A stretch of DNA of 64,000 bases, taken from Mucilaginibacter endophyticus. Its GTDB lineage: Bacteria; Bacteroidota; Bacteroidia; Sphingobacteriales; Sphingobacteriaceae. The DNA is taken from contig NZ_QPCG01000001.1 of NCBI RefSeq assembly GCF_003351025.1, forward strand, positions 1,309,949-1,373,948. Reading direction: 5' to 3'. Shown piece by piece: positions 1-9,087 of this stretch. A model generated the notes under the pieces. It was not told the origin of the DNA and ran no database searches. It saw only the letters and a program-made list of their open reading frames with translations. Numbering within the stretch: the first letter of the stretch is position 1; each line of letters starts with the position of its first letter. Position numbers and translations under genes: made by a program.

Positions 1-116
1 TCAATAATGTTTTGTTCGAAACTTTTTTCATCCTTCCGGTCGGTTTTTACAATCCATATCATCAGTGCTATTAACAGGGTTATTACAATGCCTACTATAA
101 AATAATTGATCTGCAT
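1..116 (-). CDS. Small single-pass membrane protein, C-terminus cut by window edge
   Basis: Reading the minus strand from an ATG at 116-114 gives an open frame of 38 codons that runs off the left edge. It begins MQINYFIVGIVITLLIALMI and continues with a short basic/acidic tail (WIVKTDRKDEKSFEQN). The first 23 residues make one hydrophobic helix, so this is probably a small inner-membrane protein with its tail in the cytoplasm. No family is recognised. It is divergent from the VOC gene at 243. Confidence 0.5.
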   Translation of the reverse strand, partial: MQINYFIVGIVITLLIALMIWIVKTDRKDEKSFEQNII

Positions 117-242
117 GTTTATATATTTGGTTGACTAAATTTATACCGGCTGTATTAACTGGCGATTAAATTTTAGTGTGAAATAAAACATGCAAAGCCT
201 GTAGTTTTTATGTATAAGAACCCCTTATAAAAGTAATAGATC

Positions 243-635
243 ATGCAAACCCATGTAGCCGCCGTAACGCTTGCTGTTAAAGATCTTGATGAGATAAAGG
301 AGTTTTATATCGAAAAATTCGGGTGGCAAATTATTGCCGAAAATGAAAAGATTGTAATGCTAAAGCTTGATAATTTAGTACTCACCCTGTGCGATGAGCC
401 GCTTTTTAAGGAATACACAAATATACATAATAATACCGGGAATAAGGCTGTTTACTTTACCATAAACCTTGCTTCAAAAGCTAACGTTGATGAACAAATA
501 GCGAAATTAAATGAGGATGGTGTACAAATATTAAAGCATCCGGCAGAAACATTCTGGGGCGGATATGCCGCTTTTGTGGCCGACCCGGAAGGAAATTGCT
601 GGGAGATCTGCTATAATCCTTACGCCGGAAACTGA
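243..635 (+). CDS. VOC family (glyoxalase/bleomycin-resistance fold) protein
   Basis: The 130-residue protein has the two beta-alpha-beta-beta-beta repeats of the vicinal oxygen chelate fold: the N-terminal HVAAVTLAVKDLDEIKEFY segment and the C-terminal GGYAAFVADPEGNCWEICYNP segment. The length is normal for a single-domain VOC protein that acts as a dimer. His4 and the Glu in NCWEI are at positions where many members bind metal, but the substrate cannot be told. A TATATTTG box at 122-129 is a possible -7 element. Its 3' end overlaps the convergent histidine kinase gene by 16 nt, so the two stop codons lie inside each other's coding sequence. Confidence 0.85.
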   Translation: MQTHVAAVTLAVKDLDEIKEFYIEKFGWQIIAENEKIVMLKLDNLVLTLCDEPLFKEYTNIHNNTGNKAVYFTINLASKANVDEQIAKLNEDGVQILKHPAETFWGGYAAFVADPEGNCWEICYNPYAGN

Positions 636-1804
636 AAAGTAAAGCAAGTTTCTTCCGGGGTTGATGTTACCGCTATTATACCTCTATGGGCTTTGGCTAT
701 CTCCGATGAAATATACAAACCCAGTCCTAAACCCTGCTGACCTTGTTTAACTTCACCACGCGAAAATGGTTGAAATAATCGTTCCATCGCCGCAAAAGGA
801 ATCTGATCGCCGGAGTTCGTTATTGAAAGTATAAACTTGCCATTGGTATTACTTGCGGCCACCTTTACAGGTGCATCTTTTTGGCCATGTACGAGCGCGT
901 TTGATAACAAATTAGAGAATAATTGCGCCACCCTTGTGCCATCGCAAAATACGGTTTCAGTAATATTAAAGTCGGTAATGATCTCCCGTTCGGGAGCGGC
1001 GAGAAGCAATTCGGAAATTACGTGTTTAAGCGTTTTTTCAAGATGCTCATTGTGGCTTAATGCTAACGTAATGCCATCTCCAAGCCGACCACGGGCAAAA
1101 TCAAGAAGGTTGTCAATGAGCCCTTTCATTCGCATGGACGAGTCCTGAAGGATTGTAGCAAGGCGTTTAAGCCTGTCATCAAGCGGCATCCGCATCATTA
1201 GCTGACCAACGTTTGATACAGCGGTAACAGGATTGCGCAGATCATGCCCCAAAATAGCGATAAACTGTTCCCTAAGCTCGGCTGTTTTGCGTTCTTCTAA
1301 AAGTTTTTCTTCGGTAAGTGCTAACTTTTCGGTTGCCTGCAAGTGAAACGAAATAAGATCGGCATAAAGCTTAAACATATTGGTCACCTCCGGCGTATTG
1401 AGCCGTGCCGGGTTAGGGTCTATAGCACAAAGGGTACCGAAAAAAGTACCATCCTTACGGATGATAGGCATAGAAATATAGCTTTGAAAGCCATACATCA
1501 AAGGGGTGTGGTGTGTGCGGAAGCGCTCGTCCTTTTCAACATGGTCAATGATAACGGCTTCCTGCGTTTGCCTTATTTCATGACAGATGGTAGTTTCTAA
1601 TGTTAATTCCCCACCAGGAACCAGTCCAAACTGGATGTTATCAAGTACAGCACAAGCTATCCATTTTTTTTCGGTAACGCGGGCTACGGCGGCAAAACCC
1701 ATTCCTGTAGTAAGGCAAATAACCTCCAGTATTGAATTGATTACGGGGATCTGGTTTATGGCTTCCAGATCAGCCTGAAGATTAGGGTCTAAATTGCCTG
1801 TCAT
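620..1804 (-). CDS. GAF-domain sensor histidine kinase
   Basis: The 394-residue protein has no transmembrane segment, so it should be cytoplasmic. An N-terminal GAF domain (about 20-155, with the SMPIIRKDGTFFGTLCAIDP strand typical of the family) is followed by a coiled coil (about 158-182), a HisKA dimerization domain whose phosphoacceptor is His187 in the ILGHDLRNPVTA box, and a HATPase domain (about 285-394) with the N box (NLLSNALVHG) and the G2 box (GLGLGLYI). The ligand of the GAF domain is unknown. It lies downstream of another kinase on the same strand with a 173-nt gap and has no adjacent response regulator, so it is an orphan kinase in this window. Confidence 0.9.
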   Translation of the reverse strand: MTGNLDPNLQADLEAINQIPVINSILEVICLTTGMGFAAVARVTEKKWIACAVLDNIQFGLVPGGELTLETTICHEIRQTQEAVIIDHVEKDERFRTHHTPLMYGFQSYISMPIIRKDGTFFGTLCAIDPNPARLNTPEVTNMFKLYADLISFHLQATEKLALTEEKLLEERKTAELREQFIAILGHDLRNPVTAVSNVGQLMMRMPLDDRLKRLATILQDSSMRMKGLIDNLLDFARGRLGDGITLALSHNEHLEKTLKHVISELLLAAPEREIITDFNITETVFCDGTRVAQLFSNLLSNALVHGQKDAPVKVAASNTNGKFILSITNSGDQIPFAAMERLFQPFSRGEVKQGQQGLGLGLYISSEIAKAHRGIIAVTSTPEETCFTFQFPA

Positions 1805-1977
1805 TTTAAAGGATCAAATAGGGGATTGTGTTTAAAAATACGAATATTACAAACACCAAAAGTATGCATTTGTTGGAATAAGAATAATTTAACTGTTTTG
1901 GTTAAAATATTGCCCTTTAATTAAATCTGATTTTTAAAAACGTCAGTATTGTAAAATACAGGTGGACCATTAGTGGA

Positions 1978-3795
1978 TTAATTCAGCGGTAACGTAAACC
2001 AAAAAGTGCTGCCTTTATCAACTTCACTTTCAACTCCCATTTCGCCGCCATGTCGTTCAATAATTTCGGCGCTGATGTATAGGCCAAGCCCCAGGCCGGA
2101 GTATTGTATACCTGAAGTATCAACTCTGTAGTAGCGTTCAAATAAATGTGGAATCTTCTCTGCCGGGATGCCTTTACCAAAATCCTGTACCGATATTTTA
2201 GCCATATCATCCTGCTTACTGATGTTTATGATTATGCGGTTACTTTCAGGCGCGTACTTAACGGCGTTGTTTACAAAGTTAACAACAACCTGGTCAATAC
2301 GTTGCCTGTCAGCAAATAACTGGAGTTCAGTGTCACCTGTAAGTTCCAACTCGTGTGTGCCTGCAAGTCTGACATGATCACAACATTCGCTAATCATCTG
2401 AGACGCTAAAAAATTGGTTTTGTATAACGTAAGTTGGCCCGCGGTAATCTTTGAAACATTAAGCAGGCTATCTACCAATTGCTGCATTTTGTTGAGGCTA
2501 TTATTACCACGGCTGATAAACTGCGGAATTTTTTCAGACGAGGGATCAACTTTTATCAGTCTGTCAAGCAATTGCATCGACGCTTTGATAGACGTCATTG
2601 GGGTTTTAAGCTCATGACTGGCTACGCTAATAAAATCGTCTTTTTGCTGCTGCAGGTGTTTAAACTCAGTGATGTCAAGAAGCGTTCCTAATATCCTGAG
2701 CGGTTTGTTTATGGAACCGTAGTATACTTTACCCTGTGCCCTGATCCAGCGGGTTGAACCATCCGGCCAGATGATCCTTGCCTCATAAAAAAGTTTGCCA
2801 CTAATAAGCGCGGCTTTATGAGCATTATCCCGAAGCTCGATATCATCGGGGTGTAACGCCTTAACAAATAAATCATGAGGAACGTTACGCTCAAATCCGA
2901 AGATCTTATTAAATTTTTCGGATGTCAGCAATTCGTCGGTTATCAGGTCAAGATCAAACGTACCTATTTCAGCTGCTTCTACAGCCAGCCTGGCCCGTTC
3001 TTCAGCCTCCTCAATTTTGCGCCGGGCAAGAAACTTTTCGGTTACATCAATAGCTATGACCATAACAGCGCTAATCTCGCCATCAAAACCCCTTATAGGT
3101 TCATAAACAAAATCAATAAATACCATTTCGGGGATGCCATTGCGCACCAGTAACAGCTTGTGCTCCTTTGCGGTAATGGGTTGCCCTGTTTCAATAACGT
3201 TGTCCATCACAGGCGCATACAGATCCGCTGCCTCGGGTATGGCATCCCAGATGCCACGGTTTTCCATTTCTGCACGTTTACGCCCAACAAGCTCAAGATA
3301 TGAATCATTAACTACTTCAATTACAAGGTTATCGCTGTTGATGATGCAGATTCCTACCGGGGCCTGTTTTACCATATTGTAAAGGGTATGCCTGCTTTCT
3401 TCCATGGCCTGGCGGGAATGCTCAATTTCGGTAACATCGGTCGAGAAGCAGATAACACCTACAATTTTTCCACGCGAGTTGCGCACCGCCTGAAATGTAA
3501 ACTTGTAGTAATTGATTTGCCGTTTGCCATTAATCAGAAATTCAGCGGGCTCATTGTTGCCATAATAGGTTTCGCCGGTGTGATATACTTCACTTATAAG
3601 ATTGCTGAAAGGCTGCCCTTTAAGATCAGGCAATGCCTCGTCAAACGGTTTTCCAATTATCGATTTGTCCTTACCCCATGCTTTCAGCGTGGCATCGTTA
3701 GCTATGGCTATGAGCTTGTCTTCGCCTATACACATATAAACGGGAAAAGGCGAGGCCTCAACAATGCTTCGGAAAAAATTTTCGGTAGGTTCCAA
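1978..3795 (-). CDS. Multi-PAS sensor histidine kinase
   Basis: The 605-residue protein starts with three PAS domains (about 8-125, 135-255 and 265-378; the third has the PAC motif WPDGSTRWIRAQGKV). These lead to a HisKA domain with His394 in VASHELKTPMTSI and a HATPase domain with N box (NFVNNAVKYAP), G1 (DFGKGIP) and G2 (GLGLGLYI). No membrane segment is seen, so it probably senses an intracellular signal. No receiver domain or neighbouring regulator accompanies it. A 9-bp perfect hairpin at 3892-3914 lies in its upstream region. Confidence 0.92.
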   Translation of the reverse strand: MEPTENFFRSIVEASPFPVYMCIGEDKLIAIANDATLKAWGKDKSIIGKPFDEALPDLKGQPFSNLISEVYHTGETYYGNNEPAEFLINGKRQINYYKFTFQAVRNSRGKIVGVICFSTDVTEIEHSRQAMEESRHTLYNMVKQAPVGICIINSDNLVIEVVNDSYLELVGRKRAEMENRGIWDAIPEAADLYAPVMDNVIETGQPITAKEHKLLLVRNGIPEMVFIDFVYEPIRGFDGEISAVMVIAIDVTEKFLARRKIEEAEERARLAVEAAEIGTFDLDLITDELLTSEKFNKIFGFERNVPHDLFVKALHPDDIELRDNAHKAALISGKLFYEARIIWPDGSTRWIRAQGKVYYGSINKPLRILGTLLDITEFKHLQQQKDDFISVASHELKTPMTSIKASMQLLDRLIKVDPSSEKIPQFISRGNNSLNKMQQLVDSLLNVSKITAGQLTLYKTNFLASQMISECCDHVRLAGTHELELTGDTELQLFADRQRIDQVVVNFVNNAVKYAPESNRIIINISKQDDMAKISVQDFGKGIPAEKIPHLFERYYRVDTSGIQYSGLGLGLYISAEIIERHGGEMGVESEVDKGSTFWFTLPLN

Positions 3796-3891
3796 GTTGC
3801 GGTAGTAGTTTTATTCGGTAAACGATGCTCTCAAAAATAAAAATATTTTCGTACAGATTTAAATATCCACGCCATGTTCCGGCATTGTTTA

Positions 3892-3914
3892 TTGATAATT
3901 AAAAGAATTATCAA
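3892..3914. promoter_or_regulatory. Perfect 9-bp dyad in a divergent intergenic region
   Basis: The arms TTGATAATT (3892-3900) and AATTATCAA (3906-3914) are exact inverted repeats around a 5-nt loop. The site lies between the minus-strand PAS kinase (start 3795) and the plus-strand secreted protein (start 4092), so it could be an operator. No run of T follows, which argues against a terminator. The remainder of the 296-nt gap shows a weaker imperfect GGTTT/AAACC hairpin near 3983-4020 and nothing else recognisable. Confidence 0.3.
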
Positions 3915-4091
3915 AAGCGGTTTTGCAATATGCCCTTGTATGTCAAAATATGCGAAAAATAGCTTTGATAGGCGAAAAACACCGGTTTTGAGCTTCGCCC
4001 GCTATGAGCTGGAGAAACCGCGCGGCTTAGGTGTTATAGGCATATTTTTTTGATTAAAGCCTGCCCACATTTGATCAAAAAAATATCACAA

Positions 4092-4559
4092 ATGAAAAAT
4101 AAGTTCTTATTGGCATGCATAATAAGTTTATTATCCGCCAGCATCAGTTACGGCCGTCCGGCCGCCGAAACAGGATACGCCAGTGTGATCCGCGATTTCA
4201 TCGACAGCCACATGACCACCAACTTCAAAAAGTTAAAATCAATAATGAGCGATAATTCCGTATTAAAAATACCCCGCGGCGAAAAGGTGCTTGTACAGGA
4301 AAAAGACGACCTGGTAAGCATGATGAAAAAAGACGCGGGTACGCTGCAAAACTGCCAGTCGAACTATGAGGTGCTTGCCCAAAGTGATGCCATGGTAATT
4401 GCACGGGTTGATTTTAATTATGAAAATTGCTCACAGCATGATTATCTCATCATCGAAAAAAATGACAAACAGGATTGGAAAATTACACAGGTTTGCAAAA
4501 TGTTTGAAGACATAAAAACACCTTTAACCAACGATAATTCGGTAGTAGCTAAAAACTAA
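4092..4559 (+). CDS. Secreted NTF2-like / putative lumazine-binding-type protein
   Basis: The start was set at the ATG at 4092, not the in-frame TTG at 4050, because the ATG opens directly onto a signal peptide (MKNKFLLACIISLLSASISYG). The mature part (about 135 residues) has the pattern of a small cone-shaped NTF2-like fold: a helix with VIRDFIDSHMTTNFKKLKSIMSDN, then strands ending in YLIIEKNDKQDWKITQVCKMF. Proteins of this type in Bacteroidota are often named nuclear transport factor 2 family or putative lumazine-binding; the ligand is unknown. Two Cys in the mature part (NCQSNY, NCSQHD) could pair in the periplasm. A terminator follows at 4587. Confidence 0.7.
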   Translation: MKNKFLLACIISLLSASISYGRPAAETGYASVIRDFIDSHMTTNFKKLKSIMSDNSVLKIPRGEKVLVQEKDDLVSMMKKDAGTLQNCQSNYEVLAQSDAMVIARVDFNYENCSQHDYLIIEKNDKQDWKITQVCKMFEDIKTPLTNDNSVVAKN

Positions 4560-4586
4560 ATTTTACTTCCACAGCCAACAATAATT

Positions 4587-4613
4587 AATCACCCTATTGG
4601 GGTGATTTTTTTT
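4587..4613 (+). terminator. Rho-independent terminator
   Basis: The stem AATCACCC (4587-4594) pairs with GGGTGATT (4600-4607) over a 5-nt loop and is followed by a T run. It ends transcription of the secreted NTF2-like gene before the propeller kinase gene. Confidence 0.85.
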
Positions 4614-4681
4614 ATTTTAATTAGCTTTATTTTAACTTTTTAATTGTACCCCCATACAGGTAATTTAAATTACGTTTTTAA

Positions 4682-7642
4682 TTGAAAAAGCTATTCCGTT
4701 TCCCCTTTTTTCTGCTTTTGTGTTCCCTGGTATGTATGGTGATGTTTACGGGCCGGGCCTACGCACAGAAATACATTTTTGCGCATTATGATATTGAGGA
4801 TGGCTTAATCCAGTCGCAGATCAACAAAATGTCGATGGATTCCGACCACCGCCTGTGGATTGGAACTTTTGGCGGCGCCTGCCGCTTTGATGGTAAGGAT
4901 TTTACTGCCTATACCCGTTTAACAGGCCTGCCTGATAATTACGTAGCAACGGTTTTTTCTGATAAGGGAGGCTGTACCTGGTTTGGTACAATGAACGGGC
5001 TTGCGAGGCTTTATAAAGGGAAAATTATCCGTTACAAACCCGATATTCCATTAAAGCGTTATTTTGTAGGCAATATAATCCAGGATGGTGAAGGTACCAT
5101 CTGGGTTACATCGGCCGGGACGTTGTTCAGGGTTAAAAATGATAAGATGCAGCACGTGGCTATTAACAACGATGCCGAACTTTTCATTACCAGCTTAGCC
5201 GTTAACAATGCGGGTGTTTTATATGCCGCTGTTTACAAAAAAGGTATCTATCGCCTTAATGGGCAAAAATGGGAGCATGTAATTGATGTTCCTTCGGTGT
5301 ATGACGAACAAATTATTAAAAGGATATTTTTTGATCGTTTTGATAAAGGCAAAATTTACCTTTTAACACGAACAGGTCTGCTATGCGCCAGGGATGGTGT
5401 GGCTAAACCGCTGGATATAAAAAACGTTACCGAAAAAATCAAGGGTCAGCTTTTATGTATTGAACAGGATGCCGATGCCAACATCTGGCTGGGTACTGAT
5501 AACGGCGCTTACTTTATCATGGATGGCGATGTGATCCACTACAACTCATCAAACGGCCTAACGGATAACTCTGTTCCTGATATTTATTTTGATGCTGATA
5601 AAAACCTTTGGCTGGGTAGTCTGGGCAATGGCCTTTACCGTTGCGAAGGCGACCGGTACACCATTTTCGACCGCACACAAGGTATCCCCGAATCAAAAAT
5701 TGTCATGTCGGTAACCCAGGACTGGAACAAAAATGTTTTAATGGGTATTGACGGAGCCGGCATTTTGCGGTATGATGGAAAAAAGCTGAGCGAAATATCC
5801 GTGCCTGGCGGTTCGCCATATTTAAAAGGCGTGCAGAGTTTATATACGGATAAAACCGGTACCGTTTGGATTGGCACCGGGGCAACAGGTTTGTGGCAAT
5901 ATGATAAAAGCGGTTTTAAGCAGGTAAAAAACAGCTCGGGTTTTGCCTATAACTTTATTACTGCTGATGAAAGTGGTACGCTATGGCTTGCTACTTCCAT
6001 GGGCTGTTTCTATTATCAAAAAGGCGAACTGAAGCAACTGGAGGGGATTCCGTCATATTCGGCTTCAATGCTTGGTATGGGTGGCGATTCTGTTTTGATA
6101 GGTACCCAAAATGGCGTTATGCTGGCCGTGAATAAAAAGATAGTTCCCGGGTTTAAACTTAAATCATTTCCCAATACGGCAGTTTATAGTATGATCCGGT
6201 ATCGAGATCTGCTGCTGGTAGGTACTGATGACAGTGGTCTGTATACCTGGGATATGACGACAGGCGCGGTTAATATTTATAACGTTGGCGACGGACTAAA
6301 AGCTAATAGTATTTACAGTTTAGCTGCTGACGAACGTGGCAGGCTCTGGATGGGGACCGGCAGGGGAATTAACCGGATGCAGTACGACCCTGAGAAGAAA
6401 ACTTTTTGGGTAATTGATAACATCGGCTCGAAAGAGCCCGTGGTTGAGGCCAATCAAAATGCTATTATGCACCGTGGGCACGAGATTTGGATAAGCACAA
6501 CCAAAGCGGTTATGGTGTATAATACCATGACTAAAATGGTACCCTCGCCACCGCCACATGTGTTTATCAAATCGGTACAGCTTATGAAGGAGGATGGCGA
6601 AAAACGCTCCTCAATTGACCTTGATGACTGGGCCGAACTTAAGCACAATCAAAATCACTTATCGATATCCTTTCTTGGCGTATACCTCAAAAATCCCGAT
6701 GCGGTATCTTACCAATATAAACTGGTTGGGCTGGATAGCGCTTTTAGCTCGCCAATGCGTAATAATGTGGTTAATTACCCATCGCTGCCGCCTGGGAAAT
6801 ATACTTTTAGAGTAAAGGCAATAAGTCCGGACGGACAGGTTTCGCCCAAGATGGCGAGTTTCAGTTTTGTGATCATTCCACCATTTTATCAAACATTTTA
6901 CTTCAGGTTGCTGGCTATTGTATTGCTGGTGTTGCTTGGTTTCGGGGTGCAAAATTTGGTGCATCAGCGTAAAATAAAACGCGAAAAGGCAATTGAGGCA
7001 ATGAAGCGGGAAGAGAAGCTCAAAATCCGTCAGCAAACGGCCGAAGATTTTCATGATGATTTGGGTAACAAATTGACCCGTATTACCGTCTTATCAGAAA
7101 TACTGAATGCCAAAATAGATAAAGGGCAGGCAGATCAGCGCGGAATTGTTGATCAGATCAAACAGAACGCGGCGTCATTATACAATGGTACAAAGGATAT
7201 CCTGTGGGCGCTTGACCCTAAAAGCGATAACCTTTACGAAACCCTTAACCATATCCGCGAGATAGGGATAGAGGTTTTTCATGATGTACCTGTTGATTTT
7301 GAATTTGCCTCTGTTGATGAGGATATCCAGCTGATAAAATTGCCCATGGAGTATAGCCGTAACATCACCATGATATTTAAGGAGCTGTTAAATAATATCC
7401 TTAAACATGCGGATGCCGGGCTGGTGACTTTTGAGCTTGATCAAAGCGATAAAAACGCGATAGCACTGCGTGTTACCGATGATGGTAAAGGCTTTGACAG
7501 CAGCGCGGCCCATCGCGGCAGGGGAATTAATAATATCAATGCCCGCGCAAAACGGATTAACGCGACATTGCTCATTAACTCGGAAGCAGGAATAGGCACA
7601 TCAGTAACATTAAAATTTAGTAAAAATCAGTTAAACAATTAA
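4682..7642 (+). CDS. Two-component-regulator-propeller sensor histidine kinase (HisKA_3 type)
   Basis: The 986-residue protein starts with a signal peptide (MKKLFRFPFFLLLCSLV... ending AYA). The start is a TTG at 4682; the next in-frame ATG would cut the signal peptide, so the TTG is preferred. About 14 propeller repeats with LWIGT/IWLGT-type strands fill 30-630 and should form the large periplasmic propellers seen in Bacteroidota hybrid kinases. A Y_Y_Y domain follows (about 655-735), then one membrane helix (about 740-762), a HisKA_3 domain with His791 in the AEDFHDDLGNKL box, and a HATPase domain (about 880-986, DDGKGFD and GRGINNI). Unlike a true HTCS it carries no receiver or AraC domain; the receiver is the separate gene 2 nt downstream. 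The ligand is probably an extracellular glycan or other periplasmic signal (inference). Confidence 0.93.
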   Translation: MKKLFRFPFFLLLCSLVCMVMFTGRAYAQKYIFAHYDIEDGLIQSQINKMSMDSDHRLWIGTFGGACRFDGKDFTAYTRLTGLPDNYVATVFSDKGGCTWFGTMNGLARLYKGKIIRYKPDIPLKRYFVGNIIQDGEGTIWVTSAGTLFRVKNDKMQHVAINNDAELFITSLAVNNAGVLYAAVYKKGIYRLNGQKWEHVIDVPSVYDEQIIKRIFFDRFDKGKIYLLTRTGLLCARDGVAKPLDIKNVTEKIKGQLLCIEQDADANIWLGTDNGAYFIMDGDVIHYNSSNGLTDNSVPDIYFDADKNLWLGSLGNGLYRCEGDRYTIFDRTQGIPESKIVMSVTQDWNKNVLMGIDGAGILRYDGKKLSEISVPGGSPYLKGVQSLYTDKTGTVWIGTGATGLWQYDKSGFKQVKNSSGFAYNFITADESGTLWLATSMGCFYYQKGELKQLEGIPSYSASMLGMGGDSVLIGTQNGVMLAVNKKIVPGFKLKSFPNTAVYSMIRYRDLLLVGTDDSGLYTWDMTTGAVNIYNVGDGLKANSIYSLAADERGRLWMGTGRGINRMQYDPEKKTFWVIDNIGSKEPVVEANQNAIMHRGHEIWISTTKAVMVYNTMTKMVPSPPPHVFIKSVQLMKEDGEKRSSIDLDDWAELKHNQNHLSISFLGVYLKNPDAVSYQYKLVGLDSAFSSPMRNNVVNYPSLPPGKYTFRVKAISPDGQVSPKMASFSFVIIPPFYQTFYFRLLAIVLLVLLGFGVQNLVHQRKIKREKAIEAMKREEKLKIRQQTAEDFHDDLGNKLTRITVLSEILNAKIDKGQADQRGIVDQIKQNAASLYNGTKDILWALDPKSDNLYETLNHIREIGIEVFHDVPVDFEFASVDEDIQLIKLPMEYSRNITMIFKELLNNILKHADAGLVTFELDQSDKNAIALRVTDDGKGFDSSAAHRGRGINNINARAKRINATLLINSEAGIGTSVTLKFSKNQLNN

Positions 7643-7644
7643 AC

Positions 7645-8271
7645 ATGGGGCGTAATATTAAGGTTAGTATTATTGAGGATGATGAAACCCTGCGTGATGG
7701 TTATGCCTTTTTAATTGGTGCTACCGAAGGTTATGATGTGATTAGTACCTATTGCTCGTATGATGAGGCATCAAAAAAAATTGCCATTGATAAGCCTGAT
7801 GTAATATTGCTGGATATCGAGCTCCCCGGAGTTAACGGTATTGACGCTATCCCCAAATTAAAAAAACTACTGCCCAATTGCTATATCCTGATCCTCACGG
7901 TTTACGAATCTGAAAAACAGATCTTTAATGCGCTGGCTGCAGGTGCTTCGGGATATCTAACCAAAAATACGCCATCAACCAAAATCATCGAATCGATAAA
8001 AGAGGTGCGGGAGGGCGGCGGCCCCATGAGTATCAATATTGCGCGATTGGTAATCCGCTCGTTCCAGAAAAACCAGGAATCGCCATTGTCTAAACGTGAA
8101 ACTCAGATCCTGGAACTGATAGGAGAGGGTAAAAGTCGCGGCCAGATTGCCAATGAACTATTCATCGACCTCGAAACCGTTCGCAGCCACATCAAAAACA
8201 TTTACCTCAAGCTGGATGTAAACTCTCGCGCAGATGCCATTAAACTGGCAAGGCAGAATAAATTGATATAG
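7645..8271 (+). CDS. NarL/FixJ-type response regulator
   Basis: The 208-residue protein has a receiver domain (about 5-122) with the acidic pair EDD at 11-13, phosphoacceptor Asp57 in VILLDIELPG, and the Lys in GYLTKNT. A LuxR-type HTH follows (about 148-208; LSKRETQILELIGEGKSRGQIANEL, then DLETVRSHIKNIYLKL). It begins 2 nt after the stop of the propeller kinase, so the two form one operon and almost certainly one phosphorelay. The target genes cannot be read from the sequence. Confidence 0.95.
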   Translation: MGRNIKVSIIEDDETLRDGYAFLIGATEGYDVISTYCSYDEASKKIAIDKPDVILLDIELPGVNGIDAIPKLKKLLPNCYILILTVYESEKQIFNALAAGASGYLTKNTPSTKIIESIKEVREGGGPMSINIARLVIRSFQKNQESPLSKRETQILELIGEGKSRGQIANELFIDLETVRSHIKNIYLKLDVNSRADAIKLARQNKLI

Positions 8272-8305
8272 CTAAAGAACGTTCGTGAGGACACGAACGT
8301 TTAGC
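8271..8305. repeat. Hairpin A of two-hairpin repeat unit 1 (also terminator-like)
   Basis: GCTAAA plus CGTTCGTG pairs with CACGAACG plus TTTAGC, with a GAA bulge on the left arm; the loop is AGGA. The core GTGAGGACAC is shared, in one or other orientation, with three more hairpins at 8328, 9040 and 9088. It begins on the last base of the response regulator gene, so it may also end that transcript. Confidence 0.7.
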
Positions 8306-8327
8306 ATGAATAATTATTTTTATTCCC

Positions 8328-8349
8328 CGATCCGTGTCCCCACGGATCG
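8328..8349. repeat. Hairpin B of two-hairpin repeat unit 1
   Basis: CGATCCGTG pairs with CACGGATCG across TCCC. It sits in a 33-nt block (8320-8352) that is repeated at 9080-9112 with one base different in the loop. The core is the reverse complement of hairpin A's core, so A and B are in inverted orientation as in REP pairs. Confidence 0.75.
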
Positions 8350-8563
8350 CTTTCCATCATCTCAAACGTCCGCTCCCCATTCATCTAAGTAAAACTACGG
8401 ATAATAAAATCTGAGTATTTATACTCTTTAAACCGGGGCATGTTTCGTTGCAAATTTGTATTGTCAGTTCGGAACTACCGGTTTAAGCAGCTTAACTTTC
8501 AGGACTGATAGGAAAACTCAGACATCCTTCAAAAGCCGAGAAAACCTAAAAAAATACACTATC

Positions 8564-8926
8564 ATGTCAACATTTATCCCAGGCGGCAGCTATGCCAAAA
8601 CCTCAAAAAACATCAAAAGCACTTTGTTTTGCCAATCAAGAAAAAGAAACCAATCTACCATTCCTGCCGAGTTAGATTTAACCGCGCTTTCACAAGCCAA
8701 CGTTGAAAACCTGGATGGTTATTTGGTAAATCAACCAGGTAGCGCATCAGCAAGTGGTTATGTACCAGGCGGCAGCTATACCATTACTTCAACCGGCGAA
8801 GTGGTGATCTTATCGGCACTGTGCCAAAAAAGAGATCAAAGCTGGCAATATTCTACTTTAGACATCACTCATTTATCAACAGGTAAAACCCTGTCAAATA
8901 TTGATGGTGTTTTAACAGTAGACTAA
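8564..8926 (+). CDS. Cyanovirin-N homology (CVNH) domain lectin
   Basis: The 120-residue protein is two tandem CVNH-like repeats (about 5-55 and 67-118), each with PGGSY near its start and ending N(L/I)DG.L. The LDLTALSQANVENLDGYL and LDITHLSTGKTLSNIDGVL segments match the family pattern. CVNH proteins bind high-mannose glycans. In classical cyanovirin each repeat has a Cys pair; here only the second Cys remains in each (Cys23 and Cys87), and the first is Ser (Ser14, Ser76), so the two intra-repeat disulfides are absent. The start was set at ATG 8564: the upstream 36 codons begin with TTG and do not resemble the family. No signal peptide is seen, as in other CVNH lectins. It is alone between two hairpin-repeat units. 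Confidence 0.82.
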   Translation: MSTFIPGGSYAKTSKNIKSTLFCQSRKRNQSTIPAELDLTALSQANVENLDGYLVNQPGSASASGYVPGGSYTITSTGEVVILSALCQKRDQSWQYSTLDITHLSTGKTLSNIDGVLTVD

Positions 8927-8967
8927 AACCTGCTCCACAGATATTCGCTGTCGCTGACCGCGAATGT

Positions 8968-9007
8968 ATAATGCCTGTAGTTAAATGCTATAGGCATTAT
9001 CTTTTTT
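8968..9007 (+). terminator. Terminator after the CVNH gene
   Basis: ATAATGCCT (8968-8976) pairs with AGGCATTAT (8992-9000) and is followed by CTTTTTT. It lies 41 nt after the CVNH stop codon. Confidence 0.8.
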
Positions 9008-9039
9008 GATGTTCGACGTAAGAGACTTCAGACAGTGTG

Positions 9040-9061
9040 GCGTCCGCGGGGACACGGACGC
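9040..9061. repeat. Hairpin A of two-hairpin repeat unit 2
   Basis: GCGTCCG (9040-9046) pairs with CGGACGC (9055-9061) around CGGGGACA. The stem differs from hairpin A of unit 1 but pairs within itself, so the stems vary while pairing is kept and the loop-proximal core (G.GGGACAC) is conserved. Confidence 0.7.
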
Positions 9062-9087
9062 AGTGGTGAGCCCACTATCTTATTCCC

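Noticed and set aside
8456..8563. Upstream extension of the CVNH gene from a TTG
   Set aside because: The extra 36 residues do not fit the family and the ATG at 8564 opens directly onto the first repeat.
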